Shown: piece after piece, positions 31,270 through 43,700 of the stretch
Numbering within the stretch: position 1 is the stretch's first letter
How the letters are laid out: every line of letters starts with the position of its first letter
The notes under the pieces: generated by a model
Database searches by the model: none
Told to the model about the DNA's origin: nothing
What the model saw: the letters and a program-made list of their open reading frames with translations, nothing else
Source: Anthoceros angustus
Taxonomy: Eukaryota; Streptophyta; Anthocerotopsida; Anthocerotales; Anthocerotaceae
DNA: 64,000 nucleotides
Assembly (NCBI GenBank): GCA_010909165.1
Contig: MU008221.1
Span: 124,001-188,000, forward strand
Reading direction: 5' to 3'
Program-made: the position numbers and the translations under genes

Positions 31270-32778
31270 ATCAACGGCAAGCTACAACACATACGACTCA
31301 AGGCTGCGCAACAAGTAGTCTTGTCAACCCCTTGCCACTTGAAGGTTGTTTTACTCAAAGGCAATCTGAGACTCCATCGGTGTGCTTGGCCTTATGTCCA
31401 CTTCAACAAGTAATACTCAACCCCTTCATCTTGAGGCTCGCCAAGACAAAATTGTCGCCAACTTCTAGGAAATCGCCATCTCAGACATCAACAAGCATCC
31501 TCATCCTCACCTCACTGCGGGAACAAGTGGAAGGAGGGGTTTAGAAAGTGTGAGCAATGGAATAGGCTGGTTTGTTGCTTATCGAGTCAATGGGGCCAAC
31601 TTTGTCCATGCGGTTTGATCTTAAAAGTTCTCCAAGACGCAGGCACCAGGTTTACCAGGCCCATGGTTGCTCTCCCTACAATCGCACAGCGAGGCAAAGG
31701 GCTCCGCGTTCGCGATTGTGTAGGGTCATTCATGTTCTGACCATACAGGCTGTGCATAGATCCTAGGATGGAATCACACCCATGGTTTTGCGGTTAACCT
31801 CTCGTTCTTCCAATGAGCCGAAACTTACATGAACCCCATGCTCGTGCTTGCATAAGAGGAGGCTGCGCCACCAAATATGTTTTGTTGCGTACTCCACCAC
31901 ATCTGCATTTGCATACTGACGGTAGAGGGGCACTGGTCGAAGGGCATGCTTCAAAATGGCACCAGCACCATCGTGCTCTCCCTTCCCATGGCCACTCCCA
32001 AAATAAGGCCAAAGCATGTTACACCCACCTGTGATGCTAGGAGCAGGCTCTCTGCATAGGGGTTATTCTCCATTAAAGGGTTTGGGTCCCTAAAGACCAA
32101 AAATGACCAGACGGGCAAAATGCATCATCTTTAGCAAAACCACTCTTTAGACATGTACCAAAGCATTGACCATGTTATTTTCTCATGAATACTTACGGTT
32201 TAAGCCAAGAAGGTTCATGGTTCACCTTCACAAGGAAGGATTTCAAGGATTTTTAACAGTGCTAGGAATCCTAAACACCTCTTCCAGGGATAGTACTTCC
32301 TAGCGAGATGGGAGCAAGCGTGAGATTACCGCAGAGACAAAATACAGTGGCAACGGGAAAGGTTCCGCGATGCTTCTTGTATGCTCGTGTGGCGTGACTA
32401 GGGCGGTTTTACGGATATGTGCGTGCTAACTCTTCTCATGGCCTAGGGAACACAGCAATTGGGCGGAGGACGAGACTCATCATCGGAATAGGCAAAATTA
32501 GAACATTTTGATTCATGACCGGTGCCTTGGGCGCAGGTGGGGCAGAAGGGCCACCCATGTCGCAATTTGCCTTGAGTGCAGCAGCCTCAGCAGCTCTGCG
32601 TTGCTCCAGGAACTCTTTAGTGGTGCCCTTGGGCCTCCCTACTCCCCGCTTAGCACCTTTTGCAGCAATCGGTGTTGAAGCTCCAAGAGTGGTAGTTGTC
32701 CTAGTGGCAAACCGGCCCTTGGAATCTCGCTGCAGGTGGCGCTTAGGACTAGGCTCATAGTCGCGGTCCCGAAGCCAT
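31270..32778 (-). pseudogene. M-unit protein A, reverse copy (single set of exons)
   Basis: Start ATG at 32778-32776 in the same ACCACCATGG context as forward M. Exon 1 runs to about 32436 with DYEPSPKRHLQRDSKGRF, AKRGVGRPKGTTKEFLEQRR and AAEAAALKANCDMGG. An intron-like stretch follows (32400-32050). Then comes the domain MLWPYFGSGHGKGEHDGAGA at about 32017-31760, and the C-terminal region to about 31270 with shifts and stops. This copy shows that the tripled exon in forward M is derived. No family assigned. AT-hook-like GRPKG suggests DNA binding. Confidence 0.45.
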
Positions 32779-33269
32779 GGTGGTGAGAAAAGCGATCCTG
32801 TTGCGTAGCTCGAGAGTGAGAGTGAAATGAAAAACGCCCGGTTATAAGGCACGCACCGCATCTCTGCATGACTACTAGCACATAGCATCTTGTTCGATTG
32901 TGGGAATGCGGGGGCGTGTCAGTCACGAGGATGGCTATGGAGCTTGAAAGTGAAGACACATGAATCAGTCTCACGGATATCCTCCAAATAGAGGCATGCA
33001 GAAATCATTACCAACAAGTGGGAGTAAAGGAATATGTGTGTTGGGTAGATGATTAGGGTTCGATGGTTTAGTTAAGTTAAAATATTTAGTAACATGCCTT
33101 TTCATTAGGGTTACGTCGTTTGATTAGGTCACGATGTTTCATAAGTGACTTAAGTTGTTTCATAGCATGCATAGTTTAATGTATGTTCAATTGATTGTAA
33201 TTATTGTTTAATTGATTTGTATCTACCTAAATTCATTAGTAAATTGCTCATTGAGTCTAAATTTCTCGA

Positions 33270-33935
33270 CTAGAAGTGCACATCAAAATCCTATGGCGGC
33301 AAATGCCCTTGTTATGTGCTACAAGCATCGCATACAAGCCTATTGCCCTTGTCACCACAGGACATGCTTGATGAGACTGTGTCAAGGCCTGGCGTCCACA
33401 TTAGATCTGTTGGTGGATGATTTGGAAAGTTCTTATGTCGATAGTCACAGATTTTCCTCCCTTAACACCAAAAACGTGGCCCTAGGTTGCCCGACAAAAT
33501 CGACCAGCTGAGCAATCAAGGAGGAGAAGCGATCTCACTGCGATAGAAACAGTTCCAGCTAAGTTACTTACGTCCGTCCCTTATAGTTGCACAGGGCGTC
33601 CTTGCTCTTGTTCAAGTCTTGTTTCTCTTCCTTGTTCATGAAGAGCATGTTGATTGAGATAACCAACGTCTTTAGTTCCAAAGCCTTTGCTACCTTCATG
33701 CCGTGTCGATGTCAAGCTCTCCCTTTCATACGCCATCATGCGAAGCTATGCACCAAGGCATTTAAGCGTGGAAACCAAGCGAGGACATTGAGCAACAAAC
33801 AATCCCAAGTGAGCAAGATTTTCAATCCATATCCGGTTAGCCACACTCGAACACGGTGGGACAACATGAACATATTGTACTACACTCCATGGAAATTGTG
33901 GACACAATAAGGATCCAACAAATGCCACAGACCAC
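33270..33935 (-). pseudogene. M-unit protein 1, reverse copy
   Basis: Reverse-strand counterpart of 7172-7840, present once. It contains the same block order (IWIENLAHLGLFVAQCP near 33850-33790, then the GKG/AGRF region near 33500). Stops and shifts are frequent. The uninterrupted + strand frames here (33212-33511, 33587-33910) are probably shadows. Confidence 0.35.
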
Positions 33936-34109
33936 GAAATTTATTCAAGTCTTGGAGCCCTCGGAGGCTCATCTCATGTGACACAAAATCGAGCACAACT
34001 GAATGGTCGTAAGATTGTTAGAAGGATGGGCTTACCATAGCATTAATGCCGTGATTGGCTAGCGGACCGAGGCTAGTTCAAGAATCTTCTTGAAGACTCT
34101 TGGAGACGT

Positions 34110-35469
34110 GAGTATCCCTAGAGTAGGGACTACTGGGACGGTGGAACAAGTCGACTATAAATCCTCTGAGGGCATCATAGACTATATCGCAGTCCGAACA
34201 CCGATAAGACCAACTTGTAAACATGCATGCAAAAGGACTTACTAGGAGATTCAAGTCCAAGTTTTGAGGAACTAGATAAGCAGTTAAAATAGGGAATACT
34301 TAATGAGGATATATTAATTAGGAAGTAATTAATTACAAGCGAAATGGGATAGGAAAATAGGCAAGAGAAAGGTATTTTAGGATGGTAAATCCGATCTAGG
34401 ATGTTCAGTGACCATAACCCAAAGCGATGTGACTATTCAATAGATGACTATTAATTAAACATTAACCCCTCCATAGTAAGTGTGCGCGTCCTCCATTCTT
34501 AACATATGCACCCATGTGACGCACACACAAAATCGCGGATTGCGTCTTTGTGATGGTATTTGGAATGAGACAAGAGGCGCTCGTTACGAAAGCCAAGTAC
34601 ATCCTACACATACATGGGTGCGTTCTCCATTCGTGTTACAAGAAAAATCTCACGTATAGCGTATCGACTTGACATGCCTACTAGCTTTTGCATCGGCAAA
34701 ACTTCCTGTTCCTTGTTAAAGAGGTTTGTGGGCATTGCCCCAACCCAATAATTTTAGAAGAATTGACCCCCAGGTTCTCGAGTTGAATCTATGATATTCT
34801 CGGTGGTTTCTCTATATATGTACATAGATGTGTAGTTCATTTGTAGATAGAGGGTGTGAGTTTTAATACTTGTTATAGAATTTACTAGTTGTCCATGGCA
34901 TTATGGGTGGCTCGGTGATATCTTCCTTTATCATATTGACGGTATTATCATTGATTTTGTTTTTCAATGATCATCATGACAACGAATTAAAGAGTTCATC
35001 AAGGTGTTTTATCGTCGAGAATATTCCCAAGGCTATGCATGTTATCAATCGACCATTTGTGAAGTCTTATCGATATGTACATGTTGGTTTTGCTCTTGTT
35101 TTATACTGTTTTAAGAATGTAATAAGGGTAATGGTAATTATTGATAAGAGTTCATAAACGTCTTCATTTTTCCTTTTGACAATAATTTTTATGATGACTT
35201 TCGAACATTATTGATTGTGTAAAATTTGAAGATCAACTCGGTTTCAAGATCCTATTATAAGGGAACATTATAAGGTTAAAAATTCATCTACACAGTTTTT
35301 TATTCAATGTTTGGATTGATGACCTTGATGCATGTAGATGTCTTAAACCATGTCTCATATTTCCTGCCACGTAATGCTTTGTGAAGGAGGATGCTCTATA
35401 AAGGAGATTGGATATGTCTTAAGCGATATTCTAATGTTTTCATTGTGATGCTACATACGGAAGAATGGA
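34110..35469. other. 5' part of cassette N copy 3, no assigned gene
   Basis: AT-rich, same content as 15160-16519. No coding frame is conserved in length among copies. Confidence 0.4.
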
Positions 35470-36860
35470 CTTAAGAAAAGTACTTCATTGCTTTCTAAAG
35501 ATTTTGAAAATAAGCACCCAAACATGACTATATCTCTGTTTCAAAAGAGGTTGGACGTTGTCCTCCGGGATGTGTTCTATAGCTCGGTGATACATCCAAG
35601 AATTGATTTGGAGCGAGCGATCTTAAGCGGAGGTCTACCTATTTTAGCAATGGTCGAGTTCTAAAACATTGATGACCGACCTCCCGATCGTTGGGTAAGT
35701 TTTCTAGAGTGTTTGCGTAAAACATATATGTCATGTTGTCTTTTAACTTTCAATCGTCGAGATGGTAGAAATATTGAATACATTTGCACACATAGATCCA
35801 TGTATGGATATACATATTATTGTGGACTAATGTTGATCTTTTAGAAATAAATATAGAATTGACTACCTTGTACCTTTTGACTTTGGGCGAGCAGGGTTAA
35901 TGGATTTGAGATCGTTTGATGAGACTTCCACAAGCCTACGGAATAGCTACAACAATGAATGTTTATCAACCACCAGTGTGAGATCTTATGATGAAAATGA
36001 TTTCTCAAATGGACAAATATGGGTGCAAAATTATGGAAGCATTCATCAATCAATGGAAGTTGGATGGCAGTAAGTGTTGTAATTTTATCTTGCTTTCATT
36101 TCGAGATCTATAGTCGCATTTGTAAATTTTAAGTTGTGGTATTCACGATAGGTGTATCCATATAAATGCGATGGTACGGGAAATGAAGATCGACCACATT
36201 TTTATATTTTGACGGTGATTTAAATTTTCTATACCTCCTTTATTGAAATTACAATCTTGTACTTTGAATTGTAAGTTTTGTGTTTTATGTTTTGAAACGT
36301 GTTGATGACAGAGACTCCTATGAGGATGGATGCTATAATTTAGAATGCTCGGGGTTTATTTTGTGGGTGAAAGCCCAATGATAGGTTATCCTTTTCAAAC
36401 AGATATGATGTAGGTTTTAGAGTTTCTATTGAAGTGGATAAAGACGGAGATTAGAGGAAGAATAGCCAAACAGATTGGATATTGGCCAAAAGATATATTT
36501 AGAGATGGTGGATTGTGAATCTAGTAATTTCTTGTCGTTCGGAGAGGTGAAGTTGTCCGGAGAGAGGGTCGACAAGATATATCAATGCCAATGGAAGTAG
36601 AATTCGGCTCAAGGATTCAAAATTTTGAGGAGCATATCACAGAGATACGTGTGCTTTATAAAGGTGGAACTTTTAGGTATTATAAATCGTCCTTGTAGGC
36701 GCCAAGCGAGGTGAGGCAAAGATCTGATGTTGGAGATGACGAAAATGGAGATGATGCAAATGGTGGTGAAACATGGGTGACTGGCGGAGGTCTGGTGAAG
36801 GGCAATTTCATATAACCTTTCAATGAGCTAGCATTGAACTTAGTCCCATATAGTATGTAG
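35470..36860 (+). pseudogene. Neprosin-like (DUF239) secreted peptidase, broken, copy 3
   Basis: Exon plan as in copies 1 and 2. The propeptide-like exon ends at GTAAGT at 35695. The exon with FSNGQIWVQNYGS ends at 36069, but two bases (AC) before the GTAAGT donor are missing, which would change the reading frame after EVGW. The VYPY exon starts at 36152. The DGDW...VGYWP part (36440-36490) is the most damaged of the three: about 20 bases corresponding to ILDV are altered. The stop is TAG at 36858-36860. Confidence 0.65.
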
Positions 36861-37149
36861 TTGGTAGAATGAGATGCATATGTAAATGTGAACTACGAAG
36901 CAAAATATATGACAATCATAAACTTCCATGATATTGTTCCGTCTAACTTATCACGATGTTGAGAAAGGTTTTAGCCGTGAAGGACAAATTTGTTAACGCT
37001 TATGAATGGAGATGCACTGAGCTATCAGTCCCTGGCGGAGGGCCGTTTAGAAATATTGGCGTAAGCATGAGGGTAGCTAGCTAGGGAGTAGGTTGCTTGA
37101 GACTTAAGATTAATTAATTAGAGTCCGGCAAGTCTAGTCAAGAACACTG

Positions 37150-37733
37150 GCTTTGAACATGCGGCTGGACAGCCATCAACATGTCTGCAACAATCACCTA
37201 GAGATTCTCCGTTCAGGCTGCCGCTCCTCGTGCCCCAGTCGCCCAAGATCCAAGAGACTCTCCCATTCCGGGCATGTTCTCACGATCCGCTGTAGTTTCA
37301 CGTCGCCAGTAGAAACCACCAGGGACACGTATACAATCGTAATCTGCACTCCACGGCCAGTACGGGGAGAATTTGTTCTGGGCTATTACGCCCACCGCGG
37401 TGATGCAGATGCGCCGCGACCAGTGAGGAAGTACTAAAACTACGCCACTAATACGCGCCTCAGCCGGATGTGTGGACGTTACACCTGCTTGCTTGGTGCA
37501 CTCGCTCTCATCCTTTTATTCCGATCGGCCGCAGTTGAACGAGCTCGCAGAGCCTGCTTGGATTCTCCTCCACATTCCGGGTTGGTTTAACTATTGTTGG
37601 ACGGGCACTCATGCAGGTTGTGGAAATCGACAACCCATCTGGGATGTGCAACAATCAACTGTAAAGATTCTTCCATCTTCATCATCTGCAGCTACAACCC
37701 ACCCGGAACCACATTGGAGAGAAGCCCTACTAA
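37150..37733 (+). pseudogene. PR-1 (CAP superfamily), broken, copy 3
   Basis: GENLFWG survives in a shifted frame near 37366-37382. CGRY (37481-37492) is followed by a deletion that removed the CAAG at the splice donor. The intron ends GCAG at 37616. Exon 2 reads VVEIDNPS in frame because three bases are missing, and VWKSTTHLGCATINC in the alternative frame. It ends with GEKPY-TAA (37731-37733). The Arg replacing the CAP histidine is present here too. Confidence 0.65.
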
Positions 37734-38005
37734 GTTCAGTCTCGGCATTGGGGTAAGGAGCGTAAGAGAAGCTTCCATTTTGCTCCCGCTCTGCTTATGC
37801 GCTACTTTGAGGACCCAGGTTGTCATTGGGGTATGCGAGCAGATCCGAGAACCCCGATATTGCTCCCGGGTCTCGCTTGCAATCACAGCAAGTACTTTCC
37901 AACCCATTTCGAGGACTTAGATTGTTGAAGTTAATGATTTATTTTGCTTTCGAATTGTGAAAGGTCTTCGCGCCCGCTAGCCTAATGGTACATGTGGAAA
38001 GACCG

Positions 38006-38800
38006 TCCTCCAAGAGTCTTCAAGAAGATTCTTGAACTAGCCTCGTCCGCTAGCCAACTGGGCATTAATGCTTGGTAAGCCCATCCTTCTAACAATCTCC
38101 CACATCTGCCGTGTTGTGCGCTGATTTGTGTCGCTAAGGATGGCTCTCCGAGGGCTCCAAGACTTGAATAAATGAGCTTCGCTCTGTGGCATTTGTTGGA
38201 TCCTTATTGTGTCCACAATTTCCATGGAGGTAGTACAAGATGTTCATGTTGTCCCACTGTGTTCAGTGTGGCTAACCGGATATGGATTGAAAATCTTGCT
38301 CACTTGGGATTGTTTGTTGCTCAACGTCCTCACCGGTTTCCACGCTTTAAACAACTTGGTCCGCAGATAGCCGTGATGATGAAAGGGAGAGCTTGACATC
38401 GACACGGCATGAAGGTAGCAAAGGCTTTGGAACCAAAGGCAACTATAAGGGACGGATCGTGAGTAACTTAGCCGAACTGTCACTTTATGCCGCAGAGACC
38501 GCTCTCCCTCCTTGATTGCTCAGCTGGTCGATTTTGTCGCAACCTAGGGCCACGTTCTATGGTGTTAAGGAGGAAAACCGTTGACTATCGACATAAGAAC
38601 TTCCAAATCATCCAGCCAGCGATCTAATGTGGACGCTTGTGGCCTTGACACAAGTCTCATCAAGCATGTCAGTGGTGACAAGGGGCAATAGGGTTTGTGG
38701 CGATGCTTGTAGCACATAACAAGGGCATTTGCCGCCATAGGATTTTGATGTGCACTTCTAGTCGAGAAATTTAGACTCAATGAGCAATTTACAATGAATG
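38006..38800 (+). mobile_element. Unit M, third copy, truncated to its left end
   Basis: Begins TCCTCCAAGAGTCTTC directly after N copy 3. It follows forward M through the M-unit protein 1 region, with a deletion of the KEEKQDLNKS segment near 38435. Similarity stops at about 38800, inside the block GAGCAATTTAC, where unrelated sequence begins. Confidence 0.75.
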
Positions 38801-38989
38801 GAACCATGTCCCAAACCCGCCTCATGGAAAGCAACTTGAGAAGCATGCGGGTAGCAGTAGCGCTGGCTCCGACCGCCTTCCTTACTCCCACCGAAAGGGG
38901 CTGGGGTAACCCTTTTAACCTCTCTTCTATCATGAAGGAAGTGAGACAAGAATCCAACAGCAGGACGCTCCGAATCTTCAAAGCGATGG

Positions 38990-39400
38990 ACCGTGAGTAA
39001 CTCACTATTGTTGTTGCGTGTAGATCGCCATCCGAAAGCTAAGACTGGTCGCTTTGTCGAACAACCAGGATTAACTTTAGGGCCTGTCAATGGTGGAGAG
39101 ACGTTGTTGGAATACCAATCAATTATCTAGTCCATGTATGTATTCAAGGCTTGTGACCTTGACCCAAGTTTCATCTAGGATGTCCCAGATGGTGGATGGG
39201 GCTAGGGCATTTTGGCCACGCCTGTAGCATATAATGGCCGCTGCGTGAACCCCTTGTCGCTCAAAGCCATTTGGATGTGCACTTTTAGTCGATCAGAAAG
39301 ATCAAGAAACAATTTACAAAAGAATGAATGCGAGGCGAACCAGCCTAAGAGGAAAGGTAGGAGCAACGCAATTGTTAACCAAAATACCCAGTCGACGGTG
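38990..39400 (+). pseudogene. Diverged relative of M-unit protein 1
   Basis: Translations read TGRFVEQPGLTLGPVNGGET, YQSII, FKACDLDPSF, DVPDGGWG, VAYNGRCVNPLSLKAIWMC. These align in order with M-unit protein 1 (AGRFC..., GVKGGKLL, NVDACGLDTSLI, HVPGGDKG, VAHNKGICRHRIL). DNA identity is clearly lower than among the M copies, while protein-level landmarks remain. This implies a family older than the local array. Unknown function; stops are present. Confidence 0.45.
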
Positions 39401-40992
39401 GATTGGACTTGAGATGCCCTACGCATCCTTTCATCTCTCAGAAAGGGGCTTGCATCAAGTCGAAAGCCTTTTCCAGAACTGGTGCACAAAACATCCGTCA
39501 CGCTGCAACACATGCGTGCAAAGCAAATTGAAGAACTACTTACTCTACTAATGGTCTTCAGCTCTCGACCGATTGGTTCCAATGCCTTTAAGCGCCAGAA
39601 AGGAAGCGCCAGACCGCCAACACCACTATCAAAGTCAGCCGGGTCTCACACAACGACTACCGAGCCACACAAGCTTATGGCAGATGATCATACCTGAATG
39701 CCTTGTATCCTTAAAGGCTTGACTTGACCTGAACAATACAATCTGGTCCAGCTGGCTCCACAAAAGCCTCTGGCTAACCCCATGCCTATAGGATCCGGAT
39801 GTTGCAAAACACGCCGGATCAGTGAGAGCGACAAACTAAAAAAACAAATCAGGCTCCCAATGTTAACACAGGAACGGATTGGAATTGCAAGCAGAAAATA
39901 GCTTGTGTCCCATTGATGCAAGGCCAAGAACTTCCCTACAGGCGTACATTCAGCAGTACATAGCCAAACGCATAGTGGAGTACGAGCACAAAGGAGAGTG
40001 GAGAGATGATTTATTGCTCACCTTCATGATGCTCATGGCGTAGTGGAAATTAGGGCCTTCACGGACAGAGAGAATGGCACACTGAGAGATAATAGGGACT
40101 GCCTTTTCCCCGGTTTTCCTCCACGGTGCATCGCCTTGGATGCCTTGCCATTCATTCACCGCCTCCCTTCTTGGGAGCCATGGTCAACCCGGCCTGCCAA
40201 GGGCGGAGGAGGGCGCCAATGAGCTTAGCGTCAGCAACAGGAATGATAGCGAAACACATGGCATCAGATAATCCGCTCTGTCGGGTCAATGAGGCTTGCC
40301 AGAGTCGCCGCATATTTCAAAGAACATTAGAACTTGTGGATACCTAGGTACCTACGTCTCGAGAGCACTTTCCCTTGTGCTTAAATATCCTTCACATAGG
40401 CATAAGTAAAACCTCAAAAAAGTATATTGAATAAAATATAAAATTCTATTAAAATTATTATATGGCTTGCAATGGAATAGATAGAATCTTTCATTTCTTT
40501 TTCTTACATAAAATCTCCTTTCTACATGTAATAGAAAAAAATTTATTGAGGAGAAAACTTGATGGAAAAAATCCATCCTGCATAGGACAATCGTTTCCAC
40601 ATGTAATAATATATAGATAAAGAGCTAGTTATAAACTCTGGAAATTCCTTGTGCATAGAAAACATTTGCTATTCCTTAGAAGACTATACGGCAACATGGA
40701 TCGACATATGAATTCTTAATTTTATTTTCTTCTATTCTATGGGCCCCAACACATTGGTGGTTGGCTGTCCCAATCAAAAATTTCGTGGCTCGGAACTACC
40801 CGGTTTTCGATCAACCTAGGGACCTCCTACGTTGCAACACGACTTCACCACACCATGATCTTCCACTACTCCTTTCCCAGCACCTTCCCACAATTGGCAC
40901 ATCCTCAACCACCAACTCGATGCCTAGCCCGCCACTGCTCCATCGAATCACCGCCTACGACCCACAATCAACAACAAACAATTGTAGGTCCT
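39401..40992. other. Unassigned sequence with an AT-rich island
   Basis: No gene was recognised. From about 40380 to 40740 the sequence becomes very AT-rich, unlike its neighbours, with a minus frame of 82 residues rich in Phe, Tyr and Leu. It could be an organellar-type insertion or simply an AT-rich spacer. The rest has short frames with no family resemblance. Confidence 0.35.
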
Positions 40993-41218
40993 TGTGGAAG
41001 ATCACATGTGAACTAACCCCGCCTCAAGTGTCAGGTGAACGATTTTTTTTGTTTTGGGTGTGTTAGAATAGTAGTGCTTTGAGAATCGTCTCGAGTGTCT
41101 TTTATACGGAATGGTCCTTGGCCCTTGGAGATAATAATAATTTTTCGACCCTTAGGTTTGACCCCGAGGGGTAGAAATAGAGTCCTTGGGTATTGGGAAT
41201 TTTAGAATAAAAGGTGTC

Positions 41219-41225
41219 TATATAT
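41219..41225 (+). promoter_or_regulatory. TATA box of 5' LTR, element 2
   Basis: TATATAT at the same LTR-relative position as the TATATAAG of element 1. The 3' LTR copy is at 52114-52120. Confidence 0.5.
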
Positions 41226-41639
41226 GCTAGGGATGCTCACAATATGCCAGTTGTGTAGTCAAGTGGGTGGTGGCTAGTTCCACCACGGTGGCCGAGAAAC
41301 GGACGCATGCACTGTGGGGAATTTACAACCCTAGTGGCGGAGCGGACTACCACGGAGCGCAATCGGGAGAAGGGCACACCCAAGATCATGAGGTCGCGAC
41401 TTTCCGTGAGGGGCTGGAGAGCCGCAGCAAGAGGGGCGCTACAGCACTACCACGCCAGCCAAATCACCGCCTCACAGGTGGGAGGAAAAGGCGACGATCG
41501 TGGCAGAGCGGCGGGCGGAGGAGAGAAATCGCGCAAGTTCGCGAGGAGGCGTGGAAGGAGCGCAGGGCGGCTCGATTTTTTTTCTCTTCGACCGATCCGC
41601 AGGGTAGTCGAGGTTTTGTTTTGGGAGACAACGAGAGAA

Positions 41640-43700
41640 GGAGATGGCGCCCGAGCGGGCAAAATCTCACTCACGCAGCGGCCCAACATGGACCATGGAA
41701 AGTGAGAGCACTGCGTGAGCCGGGTCCAAGTTCATGGAGAAGAAATGGTGCTACGACACCGCATTGGTGCAAGAGTGCGCCCGCAATTAAGGACCAAGTC
41801 GCAAGAGGGTGACGCGAGGAAAAGGCCGCAGAACTGGATTTGGCCTCTTCGAGCAAGCAGTGGGCGAAGCATCGAGGATGGGAGCTTGGTGATTGACCCC
41901 AGAAAGAAGACTTTGAAAGCCGCAGCCGCGCCATGAAGCCCGGGGAAGTGAGAGTGAACAATGGCTGGGTGAATCGCCAACTCGTGTTCGCACAGTGGGA
42001 TTGGCCAAATGGATTTTGTGTTCCTACGTAACCTAAGTCGGATCATATGGCGGATCACTTCTTGGTTTTTCTTCACGAGGTGGTCAAGGGTACACAAATT
42101 GATTGGGGAGGATGATTTTCGAAAGAGCCTGTGAGGAGAAGGCGACTTCTCTTCCCTCGGCCCTCCTTGATTTCGCCTTTTCCGATTCATGTATTTGCGC
42201 ATTCGTGTTTAACTGAGTTGAAGTCCGCCCGCATGGTTGGAAGCCGTGGAACTCAAGGTAGAAGAGGAGGAATTGAAGGAGGATTCGGGCAAGGATTCCA
42301 GCTTGGGAGTGCGCTCGGAAGGTTCGGAAGAGGGAGGGGAAGTTTCAAGGGCGGCAACGGCCTAACGGGGATCGGCGAAGAAGGAGGACCAGAGGAGGAA
42401 CCCACAGCCACACCTGTGGTCACCGTGTCAAGACGGCAGCAGAACGCTGTAAAGGAGGAAAAGTAAAGGGAAATGGCAAGTTGCTCCCTCCTGTGGGATG
42501 AATCGCCGCTAGGGGAGAATGAAGCGGGAAGAGGCAAGGCACCAACCCCTAGGAGAGGAGGGGTTAACTCCGAGACCGCAACGAGCTCCGGACATTTTTG
42601 GCGACATTTCACCGAACCGTCCTACGAGGTGGGGATAGGAGACACCGCCGATAAGAATTGTTGTGGAGGCGGATGGGCAAGGGACAGCCCAATTTGGGGA
42701 TTTGGTGGTTTGACTGCCATGGCATGACAGCGGATCTCCTCGATGCCATGGCTCTCACTTGGCCGAGTGCAAGGCCAACAGGAGAAGTTGCTCAAGGAGA
42801 AGTTGGAGAGCCCGAAGGCGAGAGCAAGGCCGAGGAGCGCAGACGGAGTGCGGGCGGCCTTATGCAAGGCAGGAGGAAGGACATGTCCACTCAGAAGCTT
42901 TAGTAAATCAGTCAAGGGGCGATGCTACAATTGAAGAGCTTCAAGATGAGGTCTCATGAGTCCGTGGAGCAGGGCGATGGCGCCTTGGAGAAATTCAAGA
43001 AGGAGAGGTACAAGCGGAAAGAGACGGGCTTAGGGCCGAGTCAAGAGAGAGGTGGCCAAACCAAGAAAGGCCGAGCAATGCCACCGCAGGAGCAAACAAC
43101 CACCGTGGGAAGCAACCACCACGGTGGCTAAACCAGCCACCGCCGTGGAACGGGAACCGAGGTGGGGAAGTCACCGACGGAGTGTCGCAGATGGAGGGAT
43201 GATCCCTGGAGAATCAACAGCACCGCCTGTGATTGTCCACGGAGGAGAGGGTAAGGACCTCAGATCGGCGGGCGACAGTTACGGCGTCCGGATGAGGATG
43301 CTCATGTCCCCGGCCGCATGGTGAGCGGTGCTCACTCTAAACGTGTATGTGGTTGTTGGGATGAGGGGCGTAAACCACCGGTCAGACATCTTGACCGCCA
43401 CAGTGCTACTGCTGGTTCCTTCGAGTAGGAGCGGGCGCCTATCCTCCGCAAGTGGTGCCGGAAGAGATGAGCGAGGCGCAGCGAGCATGGAGGGAGGAGC
43501 ACGATGGTTGTCCAAATGAGGAGGAGCGGACAATGGACATAGAGACACAAAGGCAACGTCGCTGGAAGGCGCGAGGGAAATTCAGGAGAGCGAGGTGGAG
43601 GTTGTGGGGAAAATCGCCGGATCAGGCGAGGTCAAGAGCGAGAGGGGTCCCCATGGGCCGAGGGCGAGGCAAAGAATCGCGAGGCGGCTGATTTTAGGAG
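41640..43700 (+). pseudogene. LTR-embedded coding-like sequence, element 2, 5' LTR
   Basis: Corresponds to 52500-54620 in the 3' LTR and is collinear with it, with many small shifts. Frames yield GKAPTPRRGGVNSETATSSG, PTGEVAQGEVGEPEGES, KFKKERYKRKETGLGPSQER and VVPEEMSEAQRAW. The product would be charged and in part coiled-coil-like. Confidence 0.4.

Larger units (their letters stand above)
29931..34106 (-). mobile_element. Unit M, reverse copy, left-end part
   Basis: Continues reverse M after the gypsy insertion and ends CTCTTGGAGA directly before CGTGAGTATCCC of N copy 3. Without the insertion, reverse M is about 6 kb. It lacks the two tandem duplications seen in forward M, so it shows the simpler gene plan. 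Confidence 0.8.
34107..38005 (+). repeat. Cassette N, copy 3 (full length)
   Basis: Begins at CGTGAGTATCCCTAG and ends at GGAAAGACCG. It is flanked on both sides by the left end of M (inverted on the left, direct on the right). It has the most small deletions of the three copies. Confidence 0.85.

Noticed and set aside
38794-39000. 68-residue + frame, first suspected to be mitochondrial
   Set aside because: No mitochondrial gene could be recognised and the downstream part belongs to the M-protein relative.
40352-40600. 82-residue minus frame resembling an AT-rich plastid protein such as matK
   Set aside because: Only composition is similar; no motif in order could be matched.
41447-41689. 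Minus-strand frames in the LTRs of element 2
   Set aside because: They shadow the conserved + strand coding-like region and are not kept in length between LTRs.
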